Below, piece after piece: positions 42,800 to 51,196 of a stretch of 64,000 bases of DNA. Both the position numbers and the translations under genes were made by a program. Below the pieces are notes generated by a model that worked only from the letters and a program-made list of their open reading frames with translations, made no database searches and was not told the origin of the DNA. The DNA is taken from NCBI RefSeq assembly GCF_017491605.1, contig NZ_JAFGYY010000019.1, positions 41,360 through 105,359 of the forward strand. The letters run 5' to 3'. Numbering within the stretch: position 1 is the stretch's first letter; every line of letters starts with the position of its first letter. Source of the stretch: Pseudomonas sp. 30_B (GTDB taxonomy: Bacteria > Pseudomonadota > Gammaproteobacteria > Pseudomonadales > Pseudomonadaceae).

Positions 42800-42835
42800 G
42801 CCTTTCTCCCGTGTCATTGCGATGCACCCAGAATA

Positions 42836-42863
42836 AACGAAAAGCCCGCGCTAGGCGGGCTCC
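42836..42863 (-). terminator. Terminator of pilU
   Basis: The stem AGCCCGC/GCGGGCT (42843-42849 with 42855-42861) is followed on the minus strand by TTTTCGTTT. It lies about 30 bases past the pilU stop. Confidence 0.75.
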
Positions 42864-42891
42864 TCGGGCGCTATCTGTTTGGAAAGCAGGA

Positions 42892-44037
42892 TCAGCGGAA
42901 ACGACGATTGGGATCGTCGTCGCTCATCTCCAGGGTCAACCCCTGGGTCATGCTGGACAGGTGGTCGGCGTCGGTTTCCGAGCCCAGCTTGATCATCAGG
43001 CGCAGGTCGTTGGCCGAGTCGGCGTAGGCCAGCGCGTCTTCATAGGTGATCTCGCCCTGGCTGTAGAGCTGGTACAGCGCCTGGTCGAACGTCTGCATGC
43101 CCTGCTCGGTGGAGCGCTTCATCAGCGGCTTGAGCTCGTGCACCTCGCCCTTGCGGATCAGGTCGGCGGCCAGCGGGGTGTTCAGCAGCACTTCGATCAC
43201 TGCGCGACGGCCCTTGCCGTCCGGGGTCGGCACCAGTTGCTGGGCGACGATGGCCTTGAGGTTCAGCGACAGGTCCATCCACACTTGGTCATGCCGGTCG
43301 GCCGGGAAGAAGTGGATGATCCGGTCCAGCGCCTGGTTGGCGTTGTTGGCGTGCAGGGTCGCCAGGCACAGGTGGCCGGTTTCGGCGAAGGCCACGGCGT
43401 GGTCCATGGTCTCGCGCGAACGCACCTCGCCGATCATGATCACGTCCGGCGCCTGGCGCAGGGTGTTCTTCAGGGCCACTTCGAAGGAGTCGGTATCCAG
43501 GCCCACCTCGCGCTGGGTGACGATGCAGCCCTGGTGCTGGTGGATGAATTCGATCGGGTCTTCGATGGAGATGATGTGGCCGGTGGAGTTCTTGTTGCGG
43601 TAGCCGATCATCGCCGCCAGCGAGGTGGACTTACCGGTACCGGTGGCACCGACGAAGATCACCAGGCCGCGCTTGGTCATCGCCAGCTTCTTGAGGACTT
43701 CCGGCAGCTTGAGGTCTTCGAAGGTCGGGATGTTGGTCTCGATGCGGCGCAGCACCATGCCCACCAGGTTGCGCTGGTAGAAGGCGCTGACGCGGAAGCG
43801 GCCAACGCCACGGGCGCTGATGGCGAAGTTGCACTCGTGGTTCTCGGCGAACTCGCGGCGCTGCTGCTCGTTCATTACCGACAGCACGGTCTCGCGGGTC
43901 TGCTCCGGCGACAGCGCGGTCTTGGTCACCGGCAGCACCTTGCCGTTGACCTTCATCGAAGGCGGCACGCCCGCCGTGATGAACAGGTCGGAGGCACCCT
44001 TTTCCACCATGAGGCGCAACAGCTTCTCGAATTCCAT
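42892..44037 (-). CDS. pilU: Type IV pilus retraction ATPase PilU
   Basis: PilU is the accessory retraction motor that works with PilT to depolymerise pili. The start at 44037 gives MEFEKLLRLMVEKGASD and 381 residues, matching P. aeruginosa PilU. Seven extra codons upstream are not conserved. The Walker A motif is GATGTGKSTS, the Asp box EDPIEF, Walker B VIMIGEVR and the His box TLHANNANQ. The acidic C-terminus (MSDDDPNRRF) is a PilU trait. It is encoded about 105 bases after pilT on the same strand. Confidence 0.97.
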   Translation of the reverse strand: MEFEKLLRLMVEKGASDLFITAGVPPSMKVNGKVLPVTKTALSPEQTRETVLSVMNEQQRREFAENHECNFAISARGVGRFRVSAFYQRNLVGMVLRRIETNIPTFEDLKLPEVLKKLAMTKRGLVIFVGATGTGKSTSLAAMIGYRNKNSTGHIISIEDPIEFIHQHQGCIVTQREVGLDTDSFEVALKNTLRQAPDVIMIGEVRSRETMDHAVAFAETGHLCLATLHANNANQALDRIIHFFPADRHDQVWMDLSLNLKAIVAQQLVPTPDGKGRRAVIEVLLNTPLAADLIRKGEVHELKPLMKRSTEQGMQTFDQALYQLYSQGEITYEDALAYADSANDLRLMIKLGSETDADHLSSMTQGLTLEMSDDDPNRRFR

Positions 44038-44142
44038 GATCTTTCTCGCCAGGTTCACGCTGAGTACGACAGGGCTGTCGGATCACGAAGCGGGTGCGTG
44101 TGGCGCGCTCCGTGCGCCGGGCCGGGATGCGGCCCGGTGGAG

Positions 44143-45177
44143 TTAGAAGTTCTCTGGAATCTTGGCTTTTTCCTTCGCCGCCTCGCGGGTCACCAGGCCC
44201 TTGGCGACCAATCCCTTCAGGCACATATCCAGGGTCTGCATGCCGATCGCGCCGCCGGTCTGGATCGCCGAATACATCTGCGCGACCTTGTCCTCACGGA
44301 TCAGGTTACGGATGGCCGGGGTGCCGATCATGATCTCGTGGGCCGCGACACGGCCGCCGCCGATCTTCTTCAGCAGGGTCTGGGAAATCACCGACTGCAA
44401 GGATTCGGACAGCATGGAGCGAACCATGGATTTTTCCTCGGCGGGGAACACGTCGACGATACGGTCGATGGTCTTGGCCGCGGAGGTGGTGTGCAGGGTG
44501 CCGAACACCAGGTGGCCGGTTTCCGCGGCGGTCAGCGCCAGGCGGATGGTCTCCAGGTCGCGCATCTCGCCCACCAGGATGATGTCCGGGTCTTCACGCA
44601 GGGCCGAGCGCAGCGCCTCGTTGAAGCCGAGGGTGTCGCGGTGCACCTCGCGCTGGTTGACCAGGCACTTCTTCGACTCGTGGACGAATTCGATCGGATC
44701 TTCGACGGTGAGGATGTGGCTGTACTTGGTGTTGTTCAGGTAATCGAGCATCGCCGCCAGCGAGGTGGACTTGCCCGAACCGGTCGGGCCGGTCACCAGC
44801 ACCAGGCCGCGCGGCACGTCCGAAATACGCTTGAACACTTCTCCCATGCCCAGGTCCTCCATCGTGAGTACCTTGGAGGGAATGGTCCGGAACACGGCGC
44901 CGGCGCCACGGTTCTGGTTGAAGGCATTGACCCGGAAACGCGCGACCCCGGGGACTTCGAAGGAGAAGTCGGTCTCCAGGAATTCTTCGTAATCCTTGCG
45001 CTGCTTGTCGTTCATGATGTCGTAGATCAGCGCATGGACCTGCTTGTGCTCCAGAGGCGGCAGGTTGATCCGGCGAACATCGCCGTCGACGCGGATCATC
45101 GGCGGCAGACCGGCCGAGAGGTGCAGGTCCGAAGCGCCCTGCTTGGCGCTGAAGGCGAGCAACTCGGTAATATCCAT
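44143..45177 (-). CDS. pilT: Type IV pilus retraction ATPase PilT
   Basis: PilT is the hexameric motor for pilus retraction and twitching motility. The ATG at 45177 gives MDITELLAFSAKQGASD and 344 residues, as in P. aeruginosa; an upstream start adds MGSP only. The N-terminal PAS-like domain is followed by Walker A GPTGSGKSTS, the Asp box VEDPIEF, Walker B IILVGEMRD and the His box GTLHTTSA. The C-terminal AIRNLIRE motif, needed for retraction, is intact. It is divergent from yggS across 73 bases. Confidence 0.98.
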   Translation of the reverse strand: MDITELLAFSAKQGASDLHLSAGLPPMIRVDGDVRRINLPPLEHKQVHALIYDIMNDKQRKDYEEFLETDFSFEVPGVARFRVNAFNQNRGAGAVFRTIPSKVLTMEDLGMGEVFKRISDVPRGLVLVTGPTGSGKSTSLAAMLDYLNNTKYSHILTVEDPIEFVHESKKCLVNQREVHRDTLGFNEALRSALREDPDIILVGEMRDLETIRLALTAAETGHLVFGTLHTTSAAKTIDRIVDVFPAEEKSMVRSMLSESLQSVISQTLLKKIGGGRVAAHEIMIGTPAIRNLIREDKVAQMYSAIQTGGAIGMQTLDMCLKGLVAKGLVTREAAKEKAKIPENF

Positions 45178-45250
45178 GGGACTCCCCAATCAAGAGCAAG
45201 CAGGTAGAATGCCGCAGAACTCGCAGCAGCCGGGCGGAAAAGCGACGGTA

Positions 45251-45940
45251 ATGTCCACGATAGCAGAGAATATTGCAAAGGTTCGCGCACGCATCCGTGA
45301 GGCGGCGCAAGCTTGCGGGCGCGACCCGGAGACGGTGCGCCTGCTGGCGGTCAGCAAGACCAAACCGGCGGCCGATATTCGCGAAGCCTTCGCCTGCGGA
45401 TTGGCCGATTTCGGCGAGAACTACCTGCAGGAAGCGCTGGCCAAGCAGACGGAACTGGCCGACCTGGCGCTGACCTGGCATTTCATTGGCCCGATCCAGT
45501 CCAACAAGACCCGGCCGATCGCCGAGCATTTCCACTGGGTGCACTCGGTGGACCGCCTGAAGATCGCCCAGCGCCTGTCCGAACAGCGTCCGGCGCACCT
45601 GCCGCCGCTGAACGTGCTGCTGCAGGTGAATGTCAGCGGCGAGGACAGCAAGTCCGGCTGCTCCCCCGAGGAGCTTCCCGCCCTCGCCCAGGCGGTGGCG
45701 CAGTTGCCCAACCTGACGCTGCGCGGCCTGATGGCGATTCCCGAACCCACTGACGATGTTGCCGCACAGCACGCCGCATTCGCCCGCCTGCGCGAGGCAA
45801 TGCACGCCCTGAACCTCGGCCTGGACAGTCTGTCCATGGGCATGAGCCACGATCTCGAAGCCGCCATCGACGAAGGCGCCACCTGGGTGCGGATCGGTAC
45901 CGCCCTGTTCGGCGCCCGCGACTACGGCGCTTCCCACTGA
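45251..45940 (+). CDS. yggS: YggS-family PLP homeostasis protein
   Basis: A single-domain, fold-type III PLP protein (PROSC/YggS family) with 229 residues, involved in pyridoxal phosphate homeostasis and amino/keto-acid balance. The PLP lysine is Lys36 in LLAVSKTKPA. Further family motifs are FGENYLQEA, WHFIGPIQSNKT and LSMGMSHDLEAAI. The ATG at 45251 matches the family N-terminus MSTIAENIAKV. It begins the yggS-proC-yggT cluster. Confidence 0.96.
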   Translation: MSTIAENIAKVRARIREAAQACGRDPETVRLLAVSKTKPAADIREAFACGLADFGENYLQEALAKQTELADLALTWHFIGPIQSNKTRPIAEHFHWVHSVDRLKIAQRLSEQRPAHLPPLNVLLQVNVSGEDSKSGCSPEELPALAQAVAQLPNLTLRGLMAIPEPTDDVAAQHAAFARLREAMHALNLGLDSLSMGMSHDLEAAIDEGATWVRIGTALFGARDYGASH

Positions 45941-45957
45941 ATAAAGGAAGAGACTCC

Positions 45958-46791
45958 ATGAGCAGCACCCGCATTGCCTTCATCGGCGCCGGCAACATGG
46001 CCGCCAGTCTCATCGGCGGCCTGCGCGCCAAGGGAGTCGCCGCGAGCGACATCCGCGCCAGCGATCCGGGCGCCGAGCAACGCGCGAAGATCGCCGCCGA
46101 GCACGGCATCGAGGTCGTTGCCGACAACGCCAGCGCCGTGGCCGGCGCCGACGTGGTGGTCCTGGCGGTCAAGCCGCAGGTCATGAAGGACGTCTGCCAG
46201 GCCCTGGCCCCGGCGCTTTCGGGCAACGCCCTGATCGTCTCCATCGCCGCCGGCATCCCCTGCGCCAGCCTTGAGCGCTGGCTGGGTGCGGTGAACGGCC
46301 AGCCGCGCGCCATCGTCCGCTGCATGCCCAACACCCCGGCCCTCGTCGGCCTGGGCGCCAGCGGCCTGTATGCCAACGCCAGCGTCAGCACCACCCAGCG
46401 CGAGCAGGCCGAGAAGCTGCTGAGCGCGGTCGGTATCGCCCTGTGGCTGGACGCGGAGAAGCAGATCGACGCGGTCACCGCCGTTTCCGGCAGCGGCCCG
46501 GCCTACTTCTTCCTTCTTATGGAAGCCATGACCGACGCCGGCGAGAAGCTCGGCCTGTCCCGCGAGGTCGCCGGCCAGCTGGCCCGCCAGACCGCCCTGG
46601 GCGCCGCGCAGATGGCTACCACCAGCGATGTCGACCCGGCCGAGCTGCGCCGCCGCGTGACCTCGCCCAACGGCACCACCGAAGCTGCCATCAAGACTTT
46701 CCAGGCCAACGGTTTCGAAGCGCTGGTAGAGAAGGCGGTAGGCGCCGCCGACCACCGCTCCGCCGAGCTGGCCGAACAACTGGGTCAATGA
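45958..46791 (+). CDS. proC: Pyrroline-5-carboxylate reductase
   Basis: ProC reduces pyrroline-5-carboxylate to proline with NAD(P)H. The 277 residues start with the Rossmann motif IAFIGAGNMAASLIGGL, then VVLAVKPQVMKDV and CMPNTPALVG. The C-terminal helical domain carries TAVSGSGPAYFFLLMEAMTDAG and RRRVTSPNGTTEAAI, the proline-synthesis signature. It lies 17 bases after yggS with an AAAGGAAGAG binding site, and yggT follows 13 bases later. Confidence 0.97.
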   Translation: MSSTRIAFIGAGNMAASLIGGLRAKGVAASDIRASDPGAEQRAKIAAEHGIEVVADNASAVAGADVVVLAVKPQVMKDVCQALAPALSGNALIVSIAAGIPCASLERWLGAVNGQPRAIVRCMPNTPALVGLGASGLYANASVSTTQREQAEKLLSAVGIALWLDAEKQIDAVTAVSGSGPAYFFLLMEAMTDAGEKLGLSREVAGQLARQTALGAAQMATTSDVDPAELRRRVTSPNGTTEAAIKTFQANGFEALVEKAVGAADHRSAELAEQLGQ

Positions 46792-46804
46792 CAAGGAGCC
46801 CTCA

Positions 46805-47398
46805 ATGACCGGTCTTTCCACCGCTGCCATCTACGTCATCCAGACCCTGGGCAGCCTGTACCTGCTGATCGTCCTGCTGCGCTTCATCCTGCAACTGGTG
46901 CGCGCCGACTTCTACAACCCGCTCAGCCAGTTCATCGTGCGCGCCACCAAGCCGCTGCTGAACCCGCTGCGCCGCGTCATCCCCGGCTTCGGCGGCGTCG
47001 ATTTCGCCTCGCTGGTGCTGGCCATCCTGGTCCAGCTGGTGCTGATGATCGTCACCCTGACCCTGATGGGCTACGGCGTCGGCGGCTACATCCTGCAACT
47101 GCTGGTGTGGTCGGTGATCGCGGTGACCTCGCTGTTCCTCAAGGTGTTCTTCTTCGCCCTGATCATCAGCGTGATCCTCTCCTGGGTCGCGCCGGGCAGC
47201 TACAACCCCGGCGCCCAGCTGGTGAACCAGATCTGCGAGCCCTTCCTGGCGCCGTTCCGCAAGCTGCTGCCGAACCTCGGCGGCCTGGATATTTCGCCGA
47301 TCTTCGCCTTCATTGCGCTGAAACTGATCGACATGCTGGTGATCGGCAACCTCGCCGCGATGACCGGGATGCCGCAGATCCTCAGCCCCTTCATGTGA
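46805..47398 (+). CDS. yggT: YggT-family integral membrane protein
   Basis: A 197-residue membrane protein with two YGGT repeats, each a pair of helices: IQTLGSLYLLIVLLRFILQLVRAD with ASLVLAILVQLVLM, and FLKVFFFALIISVILSWV with PIFAFIALKLIDMLV. Homologues have been linked to osmotic shock protection and membrane organisation, but the molecular role is unclear. It is in one cluster with yggS and proC. Confidence 0.94.
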   Translation: MTGLSTAAIYVIQTLGSLYLLIVLLRFILQLVRADFYNPLSQFIVRATKPLLNPLRRVIPGFGGVDFASLVLAILVQLVLMIVTLTLMGYGVGGYILQLLVWSVIAVTSLFLKVFFFALIISVILSWVAPGSYNPGAQLVNQICEPFLAPFRKLLPNLGGLDISPIFAFIALKLIDMLVIGNLAAMTGMPQILSPFM

Positions 47399-47437
47399 CC
47401 GGCTGATGAGCTGCTGCGCGTCGGCGATACTGCGTTG

Positions 47438-47494
47438 AAAACAGCCGGGGATTGCTCATTTACAGATCGTAAACTGCGCATCCCCGGCTGTTTT
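47438..47494. repeat. Nested palindromic element between yggT and yggU
   Basis: Perfect 14-bp arms (47438-47451 and 47481-47494, AAAACAGCCGGGGA) enclose a 29-base loop with its own palindrome TTTAC-AGATC-GTAAA (47459-47473). The following sequence to 47593 is CT-rich (CGCCTTGTCTCGCTCTAGCT near 47552). The gap 47399-47593 holds no convincing gene. The same layout (GCGTTGAAAACAGC, TGCTCATTTAC, GTAAACTGCGCA, GCTGTTTT) is familiar to me from intergenic regions of other gammaproteobacteria; that is recollection, not a search. Confidence 0.65.
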
Positions 47495-47593
47495 ACTCAC
47501 TGCGTTCGCCCTTCGGGCCAGCCTTCGGCTGTTACTCCCGCTGGTCGTTTCGCCTTGTCTCGCTCTAGCTCGCTAGCTCCGAGAGTCCACAAG

Positions 47594-47884
47594 ATGAGTT
47601 TTTACTTCTGGGACGGCGAGGACCTGATCCTCGACTGCCACCTGCAACCCAAGGCGAGCCGTGACGAGTTCGCCGGGTTGCACGGTGAGCGCCTGAAAAT
47701 CCGCCTCACCGCGCCGCCGGTGGAGGGTAAGGCCAACGCCCACCTGCTGGCGTTCCTCGGCAAGGCCTTCGGCGTTCCCAAGAGCCAGGTGCAACTGGTC
47801 AGCGGCGAGCTGAACCGGCAGAAGCGCGTGCGCATTCCAAAGCCGGCGAAACTGCCGGAAGAATTGGGGATTACCGCTCGGTAG
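47594..47884 (+). CDS. yggU: YggU/DUF167 family protein
   Basis: A small 96-residue protein of the DUF167 family, function unknown. Family motifs are LQPKASRDEFAGLHGERLKI, TAPPVEGKANAHLLAFLGKAFGVPKSQV and LVSGELNRQKRVRI. The frame is open from 47435, but the upstream 53 codons derive from the palindromic element and are not YggU-like, so the ATG at 47594 is chosen. It follows yggT, as in many gammaproteobacteria, but separated by the 195-base element. Confidence 0.9.
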   Translation: MSFYFWDGEDLILDCHLQPKASRDEFAGLHGERLKIRLTAPPVEGKANAHLLAFLGKAFGVPKSQVQLVSGELNRQKRVRIPKPAKLPEELGITAR

Positions 47885-47924
47885 CCTTGGCCGACCTTAC
47901 GTTCGATATTGTGATGAAGGCCAA

Positions 47925-47952
47925 TTGACGCTATTGCGCGTCATCGCATAAT
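47925..47952 (+). promoter_or_regulatory. Sigma-70-type promoter for the GTPase gene
   Basis: TTGACG (47925-47930) and CATAAT (47947-47952) are 16 bases apart and about 50 bases before the ATG at 48001. The match to consensus is close, so the GTPase gene probably has its own constitutive promoter. Confidence 0.65.
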
Positions 47953-48000
47953 CCACGGTATTCATCCCCGCGCAGGACGCGCCAGCCCAAGGACCGCCTG

Positions 48001-49968
48001 ATGAGCATGGAGCGTCTCAGTCAGCAGATCGATGCCTACGTTACCTGGAAGCGGGAACTGGTCCGGGAGATCACCCGTTATCGCAGTTTGCTGGAGCGTA
48101 GCCGGCTGAACACGCCGGAAATCGAAAGCCGCCTCGACCGCACCCTGCGCCTGCTGCGCGTGGACCACATCACCCTGGCCTTCGTCGGCGAGTATTCGCG
48201 CGGCAAGACCGAGCTGATCAACAGCCTGTTCTTCGCCGGCTACGGCCGGCGCATGCTGCCGTCCCAGGCCGGGCGCACCACCATGTGTCCCACCGAGCTG
48301 TTCTTCGACCCGCGCTCGGAGCGGCCCTACATCCGCCTGCTGCCGATCGAGACCCGCGTGGCCGACGCCAGCGTCGCGCAGTTCAAGCGCATCCCGCGGC
48401 ACTGGGTGAACATTCCACTGGACACCTCCGACCCGGCCAACATGGCCCTGGCCTTCGCCCAGGTAGCCAAGACCAAGCCGCTGCCGGTGGAACAGGCGAT
48501 CCAGCTGGGTTTCCACCCGGACCTGCTGGAAGCCACCGACAAGCCCGGCATCGTGCTGGTGCCGGCCTGGCGCCACGCGCTGGTCAACTTCGACCACCCG
48601 CTGCTGCGCCAGGGCCTGCGCATTCTCGATACCCCCGGCCTGAATGCACTGGGCAGCGAGCCCGAACTCACGCTGTCGATGCTGCCCGCCGCCCAGTCGA
48701 TCCTCTTCCTGCTGGCCGTGGACACGGGCGTCACCGCCTCCGACATGGCGATCTGGCAGAACCACATCCGCCAGCTGGGCGAGGACAACCACGCCACGCT
48801 CTACGCGGTGCTGAACAAGATCGACGTATTGTGGGACGACCTGGCCGGCGAGAGCTTCGTGCAGAACGCCATCCGCCAGGTCCAGGACACCACCGCACGC
48901 CAGCTGGGCATCGCCCGCCACGACGTGCTGCCGCTGTCGGCCAAGCAGGCGCTGCTGGCCAAGGTCCGCGGCGACCGCGAACTGCTCGCCCGCAGCCAGC
49001 TGGAAGGCCTGGAGGAGCTGCTCTGCGAGCGGATCGTCACGCAGAAGGAACGCCTGCTCGAAGACGCCGTGGTCGGCCAGGTGCTGGCGCTGGTGAACAA
49101 CACCCAGCACACCCTGCGCGTACGCCTGGAGAAGGTGAAGGAGCAGCACGCGCTGCTCGACAGCCAGCAACATGACAGCGGCCAGCTGCTGTTCGAGCTG
49201 ACCGCCAGGACCAAGGAAGATCACAGCCTGCATCACAAGCGCCTGCTCAACCTGAAGACCAACCAGCGCCTGCTGCGCCACCAGGGCGAGCAGCTGTGCG
49301 AAGCGGTGCGCGCCGAGCGCCTGGAACAGCACCTGAAGAAGGTCCATGAAAAGCTGCGCGGCAGCTGGACCACCGTGGGCATCAACCAGGCCATCCTGCA
49401 GTTCTTCCGCACCGTGCAGGGCGACCTCAATGGCCTGCACCACGAGGCGCAGGCGACCAACCGCATGGTCGAGGTCATCTACCACCGGCACAACCAGGAA
49501 AACCCGCTCAACGCCCTGCAGGCACCGCAGTTCCGGGTCGACCGCTACCTGCGCGAACTGGTCCAGCTGGAGGAAAAGGCCGACCGCTTCCGCCTGCACC
49601 TGAAGACCCTGCTCACCGAACAGCGCACCCTCACTCGGCGCTTCTTCGCCACCGTGGCCCAGGAAGTCATCGGCCTGCACCAGCGCCTGCGCGAAGAGGC
49701 CGAACAGTGGGCCTCCGATGCCCTGATGCCGCTGATGCAGTACAGCCTGGAGCACAAGCAGCTGCTGGAAACCCACATGCTGCGACTGAAGTCGCTCGCC
49801 CAGGAAACCCAGCAGGCACGCCATCGCTCGCTGCTGCTGGGGCGCTATACCGACGAGCTTGAAAAGCAGCTCGCCGAGGCCTGCGACATCCACCGCCAGC
49901 TGCGTCGTCCCTCGCCGCTGCACCGCCAGGCCAAGGTCGTCACCCTCCCCGGCTCGCAACGCGCCTGA
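48001..49968 (+). CDS. Dynamin-like GTPase family protein
   Basis: A 655-residue protein with a dynamin-type GTPase domain and a long helical C-terminus. The P-loop is GEYSRGKT (residues 63-70), G3 is DTPG beginning at Asp210 and G4 is NKID beginning at Asn272. Between P-loop and G3 there is an insert of about 140 residues containing the motif GRTTMCPTELFF, whose threonines probably include the G2 threonine. Residues from about 350 on are predicted coiled coil with many Gln, Leu and Glu residues. I see no transmembrane or obvious paddle segment, so membrane binding is unproven. Bacterial relatives act in membrane remodelling or fusion, but the role of this protein is unknown. It lies alone between yggU and metX with its own promoter and a terminator-like hairpin. 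Confidence 0.85.
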   Translation: MSMERLSQQIDAYVTWKRELVREITRYRSLLERSRLNTPEIESRLDRTLRLLRVDHITLAFVGEYSRGKTELINSLFFAGYGRRMLPSQAGRTTMCPTELFFDPRSERPYIRLLPIETRVADASVAQFKRIPRHWVNIPLDTSDPANMALAFAQVAKTKPLPVEQAIQLGFHPDLLEATDKPGIVLVPAWRHALVNFDHPLLRQGLRILDTPGLNALGSEPELTLSMLPAAQSILFLLAVDTGVTASDMAIWQNHIRQLGEDNHATLYAVLNKIDVLWDDLAGESFVQNAIRQVQDTTARQLGIARHDVLPLSAKQALLAKVRGDRELLARSQLEGLEELLCERIVTQKERLLEDAVVGQVLALVNNTQHTLRVRLEKVKEQHALLDSQQHDSGQLLFELTARTKEDHSLHHKRLLNLKTNQRLLRHQGEQLCEAVRAERLEQHLKKVHEKLRGSWTTVGINQAILQFFRTVQGDLNGLHHEAQATNRMVEVIYHRHNQENPLNALQAPQFRVDRYLRELVQLEEKADRFRLHLKTLLTEQRTLTRRFFATVAQEVIGLHQRLREEAEQWASDALMPLMQYSLEHKQLLETHMLRLKSLAQETQQARHRSLLLGRYTDELEKQLAEACDIHRQLRRPSPLHRQAKVVTLPGSQRA

Positions 49969-50012
49969 ACCCCGCCCCGCAGCGCTTGCCGCTGGGGGCG
50001 GGGCTCTTTAGA
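49968..50012 (+). terminator. Terminator-like hairpin after the GTPase gene
   Basis: CCCCGCCCCGCAGCG pairs with CGCTGGGGGCGGGG with one bulged base, followed by CTCTTTAG. The T-run is weak. It lies directly after the stop and 34 bases before metX. Confidence 0.55.
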
Positions 50013-50045
50013 CTGGCTGTCCTTTTTTATCCTTGAGCTGGGTCG

Positions 50046-51185
50046 ATGCCTACAGTCTTCCCCGAAGATTCCGTCGGTCTGGTCTCCCCCCAGACACTGC
50101 AGTTCGACGAGCCGCTGCCCCTGGCCTGCGGCAAGACGCTGCCCGAATACCAGCTGGTGATCGAGACCTACGGCGAGCTGAACGCCACGGCGAGCAACGC
50201 CGTGCTGATCTGTCACGCGCTGTCCGGCCATCACCACGCCGCCGGCTACCACAGCATTGATGATCGCAAGCCGGGCTGGTGGGACAGCTGCATCGGCCCC
50301 GGCAAGCCCATCGACACCCGCAAGTTCTTCGTCGTTTCGCTGAACAACCTGGGCGGCTGCAACGGCTCCACCGGACCGACCCACCTCAATCCCGCCACCG
50401 GCAAGGTCTATGGCGCGGATTTCCCGGTGGTCACCGTGGAAGACTGGGTCCACAGCCAGGCGCGCCTGGCCGATCGTCTGGGCATCCAGCAGTGGGCGGC
50501 GGTGATCGGCGGCAGCCTGGGCGGCATGCAGGCCCTGCAATGGACCATCAGCTATCCCGAGCGCGTGCGCCACTGTCTGTGCATCGCCAGCGCCCCCAAG
50601 CTGTCGGCGCAGAACATCGCCTTCAACGAAGTGGCACGCCAGGCGATCCTCTCGGACCCCGAATTCTTCGGCGGCCACTTCCAGGAACATGACGTGATTC
50701 CCCGCCGCGGCCTGAGCCTGGCGCGGATGGTGGGGCACATCACCTACCTCTCCGATGACGCCATGGGCGCCAAGTTCGGCCGCGACCTGAAGTCGGAGAA
50801 GCTCAACTACGACCTGCACAGCGTCGAGTTCCAGGTGGAAAGCTATCTGCGTTACCAGGGCGAGGAATTCTCCACCCGCTTCGATGCCAACACCTACCTG
50901 CTGATGACCAAGGCGCTGGACTACTTCGATCCGGCCGCGGCCCACGGCGGCGACCTGGCGCGGACCCTCGCCGGGGTGAAGGCGGACTTCTGCCTGATGT
51001 CCTTCACCACCGACTGGCGCTTCTCCCCGGCGCGCTCGCGGGAGATCGTCGACGCCCTGCTGGCGGCGAAGAAGAACGTCAGCTATCTGGAAATCGACGC
51101 GCCGCAAGGCCATGACGCCTTCCTGATACCGATTCCCCGCTACCTGCAAGCCTTTGGCGGTTACATGAACCGCATCAGCGTATAA
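50046..51185 (+). CDS. metX: Homoserine O-acyltransferase
   Basis: MetX acylates homoserine in methionine synthesis. The 379 residues form an alpha/beta-hydrolase with the nucleophile Ser157 in GGSLGGMQALQW. The histidine is probably in PQGHDAFL and the aspartate in FTTDWRFSP. The acyl donor (acetyl- or succinyl-CoA) cannot be settled by eye; pseudomonad MetX enzymes have been reported to use succinyl-CoA despite the family name. metW follows 11 bases later, the usual Pseudomonas pair. Confidence 0.96.
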   Translation: MPTVFPEDSVGLVSPQTLQFDEPLPLACGKTLPEYQLVIETYGELNATASNAVLICHALSGHHHAAGYHSIDDRKPGWWDSCIGPGKPIDTRKFFVVSLNNLGGCNGSTGPTHLNPATGKVYGADFPVVTVEDWVHSQARLADRLGIQQWAAVIGGSLGGMQALQWTISYPERVRHCLCIASAPKLSAQNIAFNEVARQAILSDPEFFGGHFQEHDVIPRRGLSLARMVGHITYLSDDAMGAKFGRDLKSEKLNYDLHSVEFQVESYLRYQGEEFSTRFDANTYLLMTKALDYFDPAAAHGGDLARTLAGVKADFCLMSFTTDWRFSPARSREIVDALLAAKKNVSYLEIDAPQGHDAFLIPIPRYLQAFGGYMNRISV

Positions 51186-51196
51186 GAAGGAACAGC

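Noticed and set aside
47435..47593. N-terminal extension of yggU from the ATG at 47435.
   Set aside because: The added residues come from the palindromic element and are not similar to the DUF167 family; the family start is at 47594.
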